Assembly: GCA_017466965.1 (NCBI GenBank)
Contig: JAFTTD010000255.1
Location: 1-6,751 of the forward strand
Direction of reading: 5' to 3'
Source: Bacteroidaceae bacterium
GTDB taxonomy: Bacteria > Bacteroidota > Bacteroidia > Bacteroidales > Bacteroidaceae
DNA: 6,751 nucleotides
The position numbers and the translations under genes were made by a program. The first letter of the stretch is position 1, and the number at the start of each line of letters is the position of its first letter. The notes below the pieces were generated by a model, which was given only the letters and a program-made list of their open reading frames with translations, was not told where the DNA came from and did not search any database. Below are positions 1 to 5,451 of the stretch, piece after piece.

Positions 1-98
1 AGTTCAGTAGTTGCAGGGAGTTCAGGAGTTCAGACGGTTCCATAGGACGTTATTCCTACCTTATAACCTTATAACCTAACAACCTTATAACCTTATAT
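1..98 (+). repeat. Dispersed octamer-armed intergenic repeat, copy 1 (CCTTATAA-type right arm)
   Basis: The left arm (1-34) is made of units starting at 1, 9, 19 and 27: AGTTCAGT, the decamer AGTTGCAGGG, AGTTCAGG and AGTTCAGA. A core follows (35-58) containing CCATAGGACGTT. The right arm (59-98) is five in-register octamers of the CCTTATAA type, the middle one being CCTAACAA and the last CCTTATAT. The copy may continue beyond the window's left edge. It lies downstream of the kduD terminator and directly abuts a second copy. Its unit layout matches the copies at 104-203 and 3386-3485, which is why it is treated as one defined element and not as simple low-complexity DNA. Confidence 0.85.
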
Positions 99-103
99 TA
101 GGT

Positions 104-203
104 AGTTCAGTAGTTGCAGGGAATTCAGTAGTTCATACGATACTACTGGGTGTTCTCTTTGCAAACTTAATAACTTAAAAACTCATAAACTCACAAACTT
201 AAA
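104..203 (+). repeat. Dispersed octamer-armed intergenic repeat, copy 2 (AACTTAAA-type right arm)
   Basis: Left-arm units start at 104, 112, 122 and 130, the same spacing (0, 8, 18, 26) as copy 1, again with AGTTGCAGGG as the second unit. The core (138-163) is diverged (CGATACTACTGGGTG...). The right arm (164-203) is five perfect-register octamers: AACTTAAT, AACTTAAA, AACTCATA, AACTCACA, AACTTAAA. Total length is 100 bases. It is in tandem with copy 1 but carries the other type of right arm. The AGTT of the left arm and AACT of the right arm are complementary, so a weak, periodically interrupted hairpin is possible. Confidence 0.85.
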
Positions 204-229
204 TCGGATTCATTGCCTACAGCTGTATT

Positions 230-274
230 AAAAAAGAGGTAGGGCATTGCTGTAAATCCGCTTTGCCTTACCTC
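230..274 (-). terminator. Rho-independent terminator of the kdu operon
   Basis: On the minus strand an 11-bp stem forms between GAGGTAAGGCA (274-264) and TGCCCTACCTC (246-236), with one A-C mismatch and a 17-base loop. It is followed directly by six T residues (235-230). It lies 42 bases past the kduD stop codon and points the right way to end kdu transcription. On the plus strand the same hairpin lacks a proper T-tract, so it is probably one-directional. Confidence 0.7.
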
Positions 275-316
275 CTTCCTTTGTTTGATCCTTATAATTT
301 CATATATTTAATATGA

Positions 317-1117
317 TTAAGGCTGCTTTCCGATATATGCGAGGATACCTCCGTCAACGTAGAGAACATGACCGTTCACTGCGTCTGAAGCCTTTGATGC
401 GAGGAACACAGCTGGTCCGCCGAGTTCTTCTGGATCGAGCCAGCGTCCTGCTGGAGTCTTAGCGCAAATGAAGCTGTCGAACGGATGACGGCTTCCGTCT
501 GGCTGACGTTCGCGGAGTGGAGCTGTCTGAGGTGTAGCGATGTAACCAGGACCTATACCGTTGCACTGGATATTGTATTCACCATACTCAGAGCAGATGT
601 TGCGAGTAAGCATCTTGAGTCCTCCCTTAGCTGCAGCGTAAGCAGAAACTGTTTCGCGTCCGAGTTCAGACATCATAGAGCAGATATTGATAATTTTACC
701 TTCGCGACGTTCCATCATTTCAGGGATGACTGCACTTGAACAGATGAATGGACCAACGAGGTCAATGTCAATTACCTGCTGGAATTCAGAACGCTTCATT
801 TCGTGCATAGGTATGCGCTTAATGATACCGGCGTTGTTCACGAGGATGTCAATCTGTCCCACTTCAGCGTGTACTTTCTCTACGAGTTCCTTTACTGCGT
901 CTTCGTTTGTCACGTCACATACGTATCCGTGAACGTTCTCTATGCCTGCTTCCTTGTAGTTTGCAAGACCTTTAGCGAGAGCGTCTTCGTTGATGTCATT
1001 GAAAATGATGTTCTTGATTCCTGCCTGTGCAAATGCCTTGGCAATGTTGAATCCGATTCCGTAAGAAGCACCTGTGATCCATGCGTTCTTACCTTCTAAT
1101 GAAAATAGAGAGTTCAT
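317..1117 (-). CDS. kduD: 2-dehydro-3-deoxy-D-gluconate 5-dehydrogenase (KduD), SDR family
   Basis: This is a 266-residue classical short-chain dehydrogenase/reductase. The cofactor-binding motif TGASYGIG is at residues 15-22, NNAG at 94-97, the catalytic Ser at 147 and the YxxxK pair at Tyr160/Lys164. PG (190-191) and a C-terminal VDGG (254-257) also fit the family. KduD reduces 3-deoxy-D-glycero-2,5-hexodiulosonate to 2-keto-3-deoxygluconate with NAD(P)H in the cytoplasm. The nearby kduI supports this role over gluconate 5-dehydrogenase, the name close relatives often receive. There is no Shine-Dalgarno sequence before the ATG; the upstream bases are AT-rich, as is common in Bacteroidota. 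The gene is probably co-transcribed with kduI, but a 492-base repeat-bounded insert now lies between them, ending 18 bases before this start. A terminator follows at 230-274. Confidence 0.9.
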   Translation of the reverse strand: MNSLFSLEGKNAWITGASYGIGFNIAKAFAQAGIKNIIFNDINEDALAKGLANYKEAGIENVHGYVCDVTNEDAVKELVEKVHAEVGQIDILVNNAGIIKRIPMHEMKRSEFQQVIDIDLVGPFICSSAVIPEMMERREGKIINICSMMSELGRETVSAYAAAKGGLKMLTRNICSEYGEYNIQCNGIGPGYIATPQTAPLRERQPDGSRHPFDSFICAKTPAGRWLDPEELGGPAVFLASKASDAVNGHVLYVDGGILAYIGKQP

Positions 1118-1120
1118 GTT

Positions 1121-1128
1121 AATTATTT
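1121..1128. repeat. Possible target-site duplication, left copy (AATTATTT)
   Basis: The 8 bases AATTATTT occur here and again at 1634-1641, as direct repeats lying 7 and 6 bases outside the inverted repeats that bracket the four-helix gene. The right copy overlaps the kduI stop codon. Collapsing the two copies would leave the kduI stop 5 bases before the kduD ATG, a plausible ancestral operon junction. The motif is AT-only in an AT-rich spacer, so chance is a real alternative. Confidence 0.4.
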
Positions 1129-1135
1129 TTTTATT

Positions 1136-1170
1136 AGGAGTTCAGAAGTTCAGGAGTTTAGGAGTTCAGA
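1136..1170 (+). repeat. Left inverted repeat of the insert (octamer arm)
   Basis: Four octamers start at 1139, 1147, 1155 and 1163 (AGTTCAGA, AGTTCAGG, AGTTTAGG, AGTTCAGA), preceded by AGG. The next bases, CGATACT, match the start of the core in the dispersed repeats (for example 5484-5489). This ties the end of the insert to the dispersed family. It is the inverted partner of 1593-1627. Confidence 0.85.
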
Positions 1171-1199
1171 CGATACTTGTCAGTCTTCCATGCCCTCTG

Positions 1200-1580
1200 T
1201 CATTCTGTTACTCCGTTGTTGTTAATAATTCCTTTACAATATGATGTCAGTAATTTACTTGTTTCTTCTATAGAGTAAAAAAGTTCGCAGTATTGCTCTT
1301 CGTTTATATAGTTCAAATCTCGTGACAAGATTATATAGTTGCGACATTCAGCAATACTTCCTTCGGATATGTTGAAGAAGCGGAGTTTATCAGCTTTGCT
1401 CAACTTTTTGTAGCCTTCGGCAATATTTGCCTCAATTGAGATAGCTGCACGTCTGAATTGTGCTGTAAGTCCAAATCTTTCTTCTTCAGGAAAGTTACGT
1501 GTCTGCTTGTAAACTATCAAAGTGAACAAATGGGCTTTTCTCCAAGCCTTGATACTTTCGAAAGTAAAAGAAGGTGCCAT
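1200..1580 (-). CDS. Four-helix-bundle protein, S23 / 23S rRNA intervening-sequence protein family
   Basis: The 126-residue, mostly helical protein has the family's recognisable signposts: an N-terminal FESIKAWRKAH (7-17), FPEEERFGL (30-38), QFRRAAISI (41-49), NIAEG (52-56) and EGSIAECRN (73-81). Length and spacing fit a complete member. Relatives are encoded in 23S rRNA intervening sequences, and the DGR accessory protein Avd shares the fold; the molecular function is unproven, with nucleic-acid binding suspected. It sits between kduI and kduD in the same direction but has no evident link to uronate metabolism. Identical octamer arrays flank it in inverted orientation. The ATG at 1580 is chosen because a second ATG at 1585 is out of frame. 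The nearest AGGAG lies 18 bases upstream, inside the repeat, too far for a normal ribosome site. No reverse transcriptase or template repeat is visible, so it is not called Avd. Confidence 0.88.
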   Translation of the reverse strand: MAPSFTFESIKAWRKAHLFTLIVYKQTRNFPEEERFGLTAQFRRAAISIEANIAEGYKKLSKADKLRFFNISEGSIAECRNYIILSRDLNYINEEQYCELFYSIEETSKLLTSYCKGIINNNGVTE

Positions 1581-1592
1581 CTCATGGTGTTT

Positions 1593-1627
1593 TCTGAACT
1601 CCTGTACTTCTGAACTTCTGAACTCCT
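1593..1627 (-). repeat. Right inverted repeat of the insert (octamer arm)
   Basis: Read on the minus strand this is AGG plus the octamers AGTTCAGA, AGTTCAGA, AGTACAGG and AGTTCAGA. It matches the left arm at 1136-1170 at 32 of 35 positions. It begins 8 bases after the kduI stop and ends 12 bases before the four-helix gene's start. In a kduI-kduD transcript the two arms could pair as a long, nearly perfect stem with the four-helix gene in the loop. Confidence 0.85.
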
Positions 1628-1633
1628 GAAGAA

Positions 1634-1641
1634 AATTATTT
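1634..1641. repeat. Possible target-site duplication, right copy (AATTATTT)
   Basis: This is an exact copy of 1121-1128 in direct orientation. It includes the kduI stop codon (TTA on the plus strand at 1636-1638). See the left copy for the argument and its weakness. Confidence 0.4.
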
Positions 1642-2478
1642 CAAATCAGTGATGAGTGAGAAGTCCTGGTCGCCGTAGTCGAGGTTTTCTCCACCCATAC
1701 CCCAAATGAATGTATAGTTGTGAGTAGCTGCGGCGCTATGGATAGACCATTCTGGTGAGAGGACAGCCTGGTCACCCTTCATCCAAATATGACGTGTTTC
1801 GTCAACTTCACCCATGAAGTGGCACACAGCATGGTCTTCTGGTACTTCAAAATAGAAGTATGCTTCCATACGACGGCTATGTACGTGAGCTGGCATAGTG
1901 TTCCATACACTGCCTGGAGCAAGTTCTGTCATACCCATCTGAATCTGGCATGTAGGGAGAACCTGATTTACAAGCATCTTATTGATGTTACGGTCGTTTG
2001 AGCCTTCGAGTGAACCCATGTGAGCAACAACAGCATCAGCCTTAGTAACTTTCTTGCATGGGTAGCTTGTGTGAGCAGTGCAAGAGTTGAAATAGAATTT
2101 AGCTGGATTTTTAGGATCCTTGCTCTCAAACACTACGTCACGATCGCCAGAACCAATATAGAGTGCTTCCTTGTAATCGAGCTCGAATGTTTCGTCGCCA
2201 GCCTTTACGATTCCAGGACCACCGACATTGAACATGCCGATTTCACGACGAGTAGTGAAATATGGAGCTTTCAAAGGGTCAATAGCTTCAAGTTTCAGCT
2301 CCTCTTTTACTGGCATTGCGCCACCGACAACCATTCGGTCGTACATTGAATATACCATGTTCACTTCATCAGCAGCAAATACTCTTTCAATCAAAAAGTC
2401 TCTGCGAATGCGTTTTGTGTCATAATTTTTTGCGTCTTCCGGATGAGCCGCATAACGAATTTCATAATTTGTCTTCAT
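1636..2478 (-). CDS. kduI: 5-dehydro-4-deoxy-D-glucuronate isomerase (KduI)
   Basis: KduI is a cupin-fold, metal-dependent isomerase that converts 5-keto-4-deoxyuronate (the open-chain product of unsaturated uronates from pectin and related polymers) into 3-deoxy-D-glycero-2,5-hexodiulosonate, the KduD substrate. The 280-residue length is typical. The metal-binding pattern PAHVHSRRMEAYFYFE (196-211) supplies His198, His200 and Glu205, and His247 is the probable fourth ligand; all four sit two residues after the E. coli ligands (196, 198, 203, 245) as I recall them. The N-terminal MKTNYEIRYA and the IRRDFLIERVF segment (24-34) also fit the family. It is the first gene of the kdu operon, with a candidate promoter about 85 bases upstream. 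The stop codon overlaps the possible target duplication of the insert that follows. Confidence 0.94.
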   Translation of the reverse strand: MKTNYEIRYAAHPEDAKNYDTKRIRRDFLIERVFAADEVNMVYSMYDRMVVGGAMPVKEELKLEAIDPLKAPYFTTRREIGMFNVGGPGIVKAGDETFELDYKEALYIGSGDRDVVFESKDPKNPAKFYFNSCTAHTSYPCKKVTKADAVVAHMGSLEGSNDRNINKMLVNQVLPTCQIQMGMTELAPGSVWNTMPAHVHSRRMEAYFYFEVPEDHAVCHFMGEVDETRHIWMKGDQAVLSPEWSIHSAAATHNYTFIWGMGGENLDYGDQDFSLITDLK

Positions 2479-2563
2479 ATTGTTTGATTTTATAGGGTTT
2501 GAAAACTTGTGAATGTTATGTAACCTATTATGTTTTTCCGAAGCGTATTTACACTTCTCGTAG

Positions 2564-2571
2564 CAAAGTTA
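2564..2571 (-). promoter_or_regulatory. Candidate Bacteroides-type promoter for kduI (-7 element)
   Basis: The minus strand reads TAACTTTG at 2571-2564, a full match to the Bacteroidota -7 consensus TAnnTTTG. The -33 position is weak: no TTTG lies at the usual spacing, and the nearest similar string is TTTTC around 2599-2595. Transcription from here would give a leader of roughly 80 bases. The -33 weakness would fit activator-dependent expression, but no operator was recognised. Confidence 0.5.
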
Positions 2572-2619
2572 CTAAATTATTGATTACTTTTACAGAAAAG
2601 TGAATTTATTTTTGTTGTT

Positions 2620-2650
2620 TTTGTTCTTAAATCTAAATGTTGTATATTTG
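2620..2650 (+). promoter_or_regulatory. Bacteroides-type promoter for pyrE
   Basis: TTTG at 2620-2623 is followed after 19 bases by TATATTTG at 2643-2650, a full match to the Bacteroidota -33/-7 consensus TTTG...TAnnTTTG. It is placed 25 bases before the ATG at 2676 and is back to back with the kduI promoter. It overlaps an upstream in-frame ATG at 2637, which therefore cannot be the start for transcripts from this promoter. Confidence 0.75.
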
Positions 2651-2675
2651 CAGAAATAAACTTATAAAAAAGATT

Positions 2676-3311
2676 ATGAATACTTTAGAGAACATTTTTG
2701 CAGCAAAGCTGCTCAATATCAAGGCTATCAAACTTCAGCCAGAGAATCCTTTTACATGGGCTTCAGGATGGAAGTCTCCATTCTACTGTGACAACCGCAA
2801 AACTTTGGCTTTCCCGGACTTGAGAAGTTTTGTTAAGATTGAGCTTACTCGTATTGTATTGGAAAACTTTGAAAACGTGGATGCTATTGCCGGTGTTGCC
2901 ACTGGTGCCATAGCTCAGGGTGCTCTTGTTGCAGACGCATTGAACCTGCCATTTGCTTATGTTCGTTCTAAACCGAAAGATCATGGAATGGAGAACCTCA
3001 TCGAAGGAGAATTGAAACCAGGCATGAGAGTGGTTGTCATTGAGGACCTTATCTCTACGGGAGGTAGCAGTCTGAAGGCTGTTGAGGCGCTCCGTCGTGC
3101 AGGATGCGAGGTTATCGGAATGGTTGCTTCATACACATACGGTTTCGATGTTGCAAAGAAGGCATTCGATGATGCTAACGTGAAGCTTATCACGCTTACA
3201 AACTATGAGGCTGTTCTGAATGTTGCTCTTGAGACAGGATATATCAACGAAACTCATATCCCTATGCTCAACGACTGGAGAAAGGACCCTGCTCATTGGA
3301 TGGCGAATTAA
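2676..3311 (+). CDS. pyrE: Orotate phosphoribosyltransferase
   Basis: The enzyme joins orotate to PRPP to make orotidine 5'-monophosphate, the fifth step of de novo pyrimidine synthesis, in the cytoplasm. From the ATG at 2676 the protein has 211 residues, the usual size. The PRPP-binding motif VVVIEDLISTGGS is at 119-131, with Glu123/Asp124 as the acidic pair. YVRSKPKDHG (95-104) is the flexible-loop motif with the conserved lysines, and GVATGAIAQG (73-82) is also typical. The frame is open back to an ATG at 2637, giving 13 extra residues, but that start overlaps the -7 promoter element, so 2676 is preferred. Downstream genes on the same strand are the SRPBCC gene and argH, after a 200-base gap filled with repeats. 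Confidence 0.95.
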   Translation: MNTLENIFAAKLLNIKAIKLQPENPFTWASGWKSPFYCDNRKTLAFPDLRSFVKIELTRIVLENFENVDAIAGVATGAIAQGALVADALNLPFAYVRSKPKDHGMENLIEGELKPGMRVVVIEDLISTGGSSLKAVEALRRAGCEVIGMVASYTYGFDVAKKAFDDANVKLITLTNYEAVLNVALETGYINETHIPMLNDWRKDPAHWMAN

Positions 3312-3335
3312 TTATGGGCTTGTCCCAATGTTTAC

Positions 3336-3377
3336 GGGAGTTCAGAAGTTCGGGAGTACATTTTAATTATGAATTAA
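3336..3377 (+). repeat. Partial octamer arm followed by an AT palindrome
   Basis: A short arm (3336-3359, units such as GAGTTCAG and AAGTTCGG) leads into TTTAATTATGAATTA (3362-3376). That 15-mer recurs exactly at 5550-5564, where it again follows a short AGTT arm. TTAATT-ATG-AATTAA (3363-3377) is a perfect 6-bp inverted repeat. The block lies in the pyrE-SRPBCC gap, directly before repeat copy 3. The short TGGG/CCCA pairing just after pyrE is too weak to call a terminator. Confidence 0.65.
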
Positions 3378-3385
3378 GAATTTGG

Positions 3386-3485
3386 AGTTCAGGAGTTGCA
3401 GGGAGTTCGGGAGTTCAGACGTTACCATAGGACGTTTTCATTGAGAACTTAAAAACTCAAAAACTAAAGAACTTAATAACTTAAA
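3386..3485 (+). repeat. Dispersed octamer-armed intergenic repeat, copy 3 (AACTTAAA-type right arm)
   Basis: Left-arm units start at 3386, 3394, 3404 and 3412, exactly the 0, 8, 18, 26 spacing of copies 1 and 2, with AGTTGCAGGG again second. The core (3420-3445) holds ACCATAGGACGTT; 3416-3436 differs from 31-51 at 2 of 21 positions. The right arm (3446-3485) is five in-register octamers: AACTTAAA, AACTCAAA, AACTAAAG, AACTTAAT, AACTTAAA. Length is exactly 100 bases, as for copy 2. It lies between pyrE and the SRPBCC gene and runs into a trailer that touches the next start codon. Confidence 0.88.
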
Positions 3486-3511
3486 TCAGACTTAAAATCT
3501 TAAATTCAGAA
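3478..3511 (+). repeat. Shared repeat trailer abutting the SRPBCC start codon
   Basis: From the last right-arm octamer to the base before the ATG, this leader is nearly identical to 5585-5617, just before xerD. The first 20 bases (AACTTAAATCAGACTTAAAA) are identical; after that there are two substitutions and one inserted T. The repeat therefore forms the whole translation-initiation region of this gene. No Shine-Dalgarno sequence is present. Confidence 0.75.
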
Positions 3512-3988
3512 ATGGCAAAATATGAGAGTGGCGTGAAGCTAGTTGGCTATCCGCAAGCGAATGTATTCGATAAATTGGCTGATTTGAACAACCTGTCTTC
3601 AATACGCGAAAAAATTAATGATCCTGTTGCTCAGGACAAGCTTAAAGGGCAAATTCCTGAGGATAAGTTTGAACAGGTGAAGAAACAGCTTGAGTCTATG
3701 ACTTTTGATGCAGATTCAGCAAGTGTGAATGTCGCACCAATTGGCAATGTTTCTATACGTATTGTAGAGCGTGAACCAGACAAATGCATAAAGTTCGAAT
3801 CTGTAAATTCACCTATTCCTTTTAAGATGTGGATTCAGATATTGCCAACAACAGAGTTGACAAGCAAGATGCGTCTTACTGTTGATGCGAGTCTTAATAT
3901 GTTTATTAAAGGAATGGTGGAAAAACCGCTTAAGGAAGGAATAGAGAAACTTGCAGATGTGTTGGCTGCTATTCCTTATAATGACTAA
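3512..3988 (+). CDS. SRPBCC / START-like domain protein
   Basis: This is a 158-residue cytoplasmic protein with no signal peptide or membrane segment. The layout fits the SRPBCC (polyketide cyclase / START-like) fold: an N-terminal strand (YESGVKLVGYP), a long helical stretch (about 16-65) with DKLKGQIPEDKFEQVKKQL, then alternating strands SVNVAPIGNVSIRIVE and CIKFESV, and a long C-terminal helix (132-153). Members bind hydrophobic ligands in a cavity; the ligand here is unknown and no catalytic residues can be assigned. The gene ends 20 bases before argH and is likely co-transcribed with it. I recall this pyrE, SRPBCC, argH order from other Bacteroidota but cannot check it. The start at 3512 is preferred because the conserved repeat trailer ends exactly there. 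Confidence 0.75.
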   Translation: MAKYESGVKLVGYPQANVFDKLADLNNLSSIREKINDPVAQDKLKGQIPEDKFEQVKKQLESMTFDADSASVNVAPIGNVSIRIVEREPDKCIKFESVNSPIPFKMWIQILPTTELTSKMRLTVDASLNMFIKGMVEKPLKEGIEKLADVLAAIPYND

Positions 3989-3993
3989 TAGCA

Positions 3994-3999
3994 GGGAGG
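3994..3999 (+). promoter_or_regulatory. Shine-Dalgarno-like ribosome binding site for argH
   Basis: GGGAGG lies 9 bases before the argH ATG, in the 20-base gap after the SRPBCC stop. Strong purine-rich sites of this kind are not seen before the other genes here, which fits the general rarity of Shine-Dalgarno use in Bacteroidota. It supports the chosen argH start at 4009. Confidence 0.55.
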
Positions 4000-4008
4000 A
4001 ATAATAAA

Positions 4009-5346
4009 ATGGCAGATAAGCTTTGGACTAAAAATGCGAGCATGACGGATGAAATAGAACGTTTCACCGTTGGTCGTGACCGTGAGATGGACCTTTATTT
4101 AGCCAAGTATGATGTGCTTGGTTCAATGGCGCATATCACAATGCTTGAGAGCATTGGACTTCTTGAGAAGGATGAGCTTGGTGTGCTTCTTGAAGAGCTT
4201 CGTGCGATTTATACACTTGCGGAGAATGGCGAGTTTGTAATAGAAGAAGGTGTTGAAGATGTTCATTCTCAAGTGGAGCTGATGCTTACAAGAAAGCTTG
4301 GTGATGTGGGTAAGAAAATACACAGTGGGCGTTCGCGCAACGACCAGGTGCTTGTTGACTTGAAACTGTTCACCCGTGACCGCATTCGTGAATTGGTGCA
4401 ACTTGTAGTGGGGTTGTTTGAAGAACTTATCAAGCAGAGCAATAAGTATAAGGATGTCTTGATGCCAGGATATACGCATTTGCAAGTGGCAATGCCATCA
4501 AGTTTCGGCTTATGGTTTGGAGCATACGCTGAAAGCTTAGTGGATGACATGCAGTATATGTTGGCGGCATGGCGCATCACAAATCGCAATCCGCTTGGGT
4601 CTGCTGCCGGATATGGTTCTTCGTTTCCACTTGACAGGCAGATGACAACAGATTTGCTCGGGTTCGACTCTATGGACTACAATGTTGTTTATGCCCAGAT
4701 GGGTCGTGGCAAGACAGAACGCAATGTGGCATTCTCAATGTCAAGCATTGCAGGAACCATAGCTAAGATGGCATTTGACGCATGTATGTTCAACAGCCAG
4801 AACTTCGGGTTCGTGAAACTGCCTGATGATTGTACTACAGGTTCAAGCATTATGCCTCATAAGAAGAATCCTGATGTATTTGAATTGACAAGAGCCAAAT
4901 GTAACAAAATACAATCGTTGCCTTATACTGTTACAATGATAATGAATAATTTGCCTAGCGGATATTTCCGTGATCTTCAGATTATAAAAGAGGTTTTTCT
5001 GCCTGCTTTCGATGATCTGAAAGACTGTCTGCAGATGGCGACATATATTATTGGAAAAATGAAGGTCAACGAGAATATTCTTGACAACAGCATTTATGAT
5101 TTGATGTTCTCTGTTGAAGAAGTAAACCGTCTTGCTCGAGAGGGAATGCCGTTCAGGGATGCATACAAGAAAGTGGGGCTAGACATTGAGGCAGGTAATT
5201 TCATTCCGATGAAAAATATATGTCATATACATGAGGGTAGTATAGGAAATCTATGTAATGACAGAATAGAAACGCTTATGCAGTCTGTTGTTAATGAATT
5301 CAGATTTGAGGATATTGATGAAGCTGTTAAAAAACTGGTTAATTGA
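4009..5346 (+). CDS. argH: Argininosuccinate lyase
   Basis: ArgH splits argininosuccinate into arginine and fumarate, the final step of arginine synthesis, as a cytoplasmic homotetramer of the fumarase/aspartase superfamily. The 445-residue protein has the three conserved regions that build the shared active site: HSGRSRNDQ (105-113), GYTHLQVAMP (154-163) and the superfamily signature GSSIMPHKKNP (278-288), whose Ser280 is the likely catalytic base. Length is usual for Bacteroidota ArgH, slightly shorter than the E. coli enzyme. It follows the SRPBCC gene by 20 bases with a good ribosome site. No terminator hairpin is evident after the stop; octamer repeats begin about 15 bases later. Confidence 0.95.
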   Translation: MADKLWTKNASMTDEIERFTVGRDREMDLYLAKYDVLGSMAHITMLESIGLLEKDELGVLLEELRAIYTLAENGEFVIEEGVEDVHSQVELMLTRKLGDVGKKIHSGRSRNDQVLVDLKLFTRDRIRELVQLVVGLFEELIKQSNKYKDVLMPGYTHLQVAMPSSFGLWFGAYAESLVDDMQYMLAAWRITNRNPLGSAAGYGSSFPLDRQMTTDLLGFDSMDYNVVYAQMGRGKTERNVAFSMSSIAGTIAKMAFDACMFNSQNFGFVKLPDDCTTGSSIMPHKKNPDVFELTRAKCNKIQSLPYTVTMIMNNLPSGYFRDLQIIKEVFLPAFDDLKDCLQMATYIIGKMKVNENILDNSIYDLMFSVEEVNRLAREGMPFRDAYKKVGLDIEAGNFIPMKNICHIHEGSIGNLCNDRIETLMQSVVNEFRFEDIDEAVKKLVN

Positions 5347-5361
5347 GCGAGGGGAATAAGG

Positions 5362-5418
5362 AGGAGTTAGGAAGTTAAAGGGAGTTAAGTAGTTAGAGGG
5401 AGTAAAAAAAGGAGTTAA
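5362..5418 (+). repeat. Degenerate AGTTAAG-type octamer array after argH
   Basis: AGTT units start at 5364, 5373, 5383, 5391 and 5413, with an AGTA at 5401, so spacing is 8-10 bases and then loosens. The units read GGAGTTAG, GAAGTTAAAG, GGAGTTAA and similar. They have A where the AGTTCAGG units have C, the same variant seen after xerD (6527-6606). This is probably a decayed left arm of the same family. It begins the 271-base argH-xerD gap, in which no gene is seen. Confidence 0.65.
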
Positions 5419-5451
5419 AAAGGGACTATACTATGTAAATTATATATCCGG

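Larger units (their letters stand above)
1136..1627 (-). mobile_element. Candidate inverted-repeat-bounded insert carrying a four-helix-bundle gene
   Basis: This 492-base unit fills nearly all of the kduI-kduD gap. Its ends, 1136-1170 and 1593-1627, are inverted repeats matching at 32 of 35 positions, and each end is four octamers of the AGTTCAGG type. The single gene inside (1200-1580) is read in the same direction as the kdu genes. Outside the ends lies an 8-base direct repeat. Known S23-type proteins were first described inside intervening sequences of 23S rRNA genes, which also have complementary ends. Here the host site is an mRNA junction. No transposase is present, so mobility is inferred from structure only. 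Confidence 0.5.

Noticed and set aside
1..203. CRISPR-like array
   Set aside because: The units are 8-10 bases and directly tandem, with no unique spacers and no cas genes.
485..1099. Plus-strand open frames opposite kduD
   Set aside because: They are shadows of the well-supported minus-strand SDR gene, with no family features of their own.
1200..1580. Diversity-generating retroelement accessory protein Avd
   Set aside because: The fold family is related, but no reverse transcriptase, template repeat or variable repeat is visible in the window.
1789..2425. Plus-strand open frames opposite kduI
   Set aside because: They mirror the kduI coding frame and show no recognisable domain.
2637..2675. 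In-frame upstream ATG that would extend PyrE by 13 residues
   Set aside because: It lies before and across the TATATTTG promoter element, so transcripts from that promoter would not contain it. The 211-residue form starting at 2676 matches the family.
3315..3330. TGGG-CTTGT-CCCA as a pyrE terminator
   Set aside because: The stem is only 4 bp and has no proper T-tract.
4123..4589. Minus-strand open frames opposite argH
   Set aside because: They overlap the conserved ArgH active-site coding region and have no plausible product.
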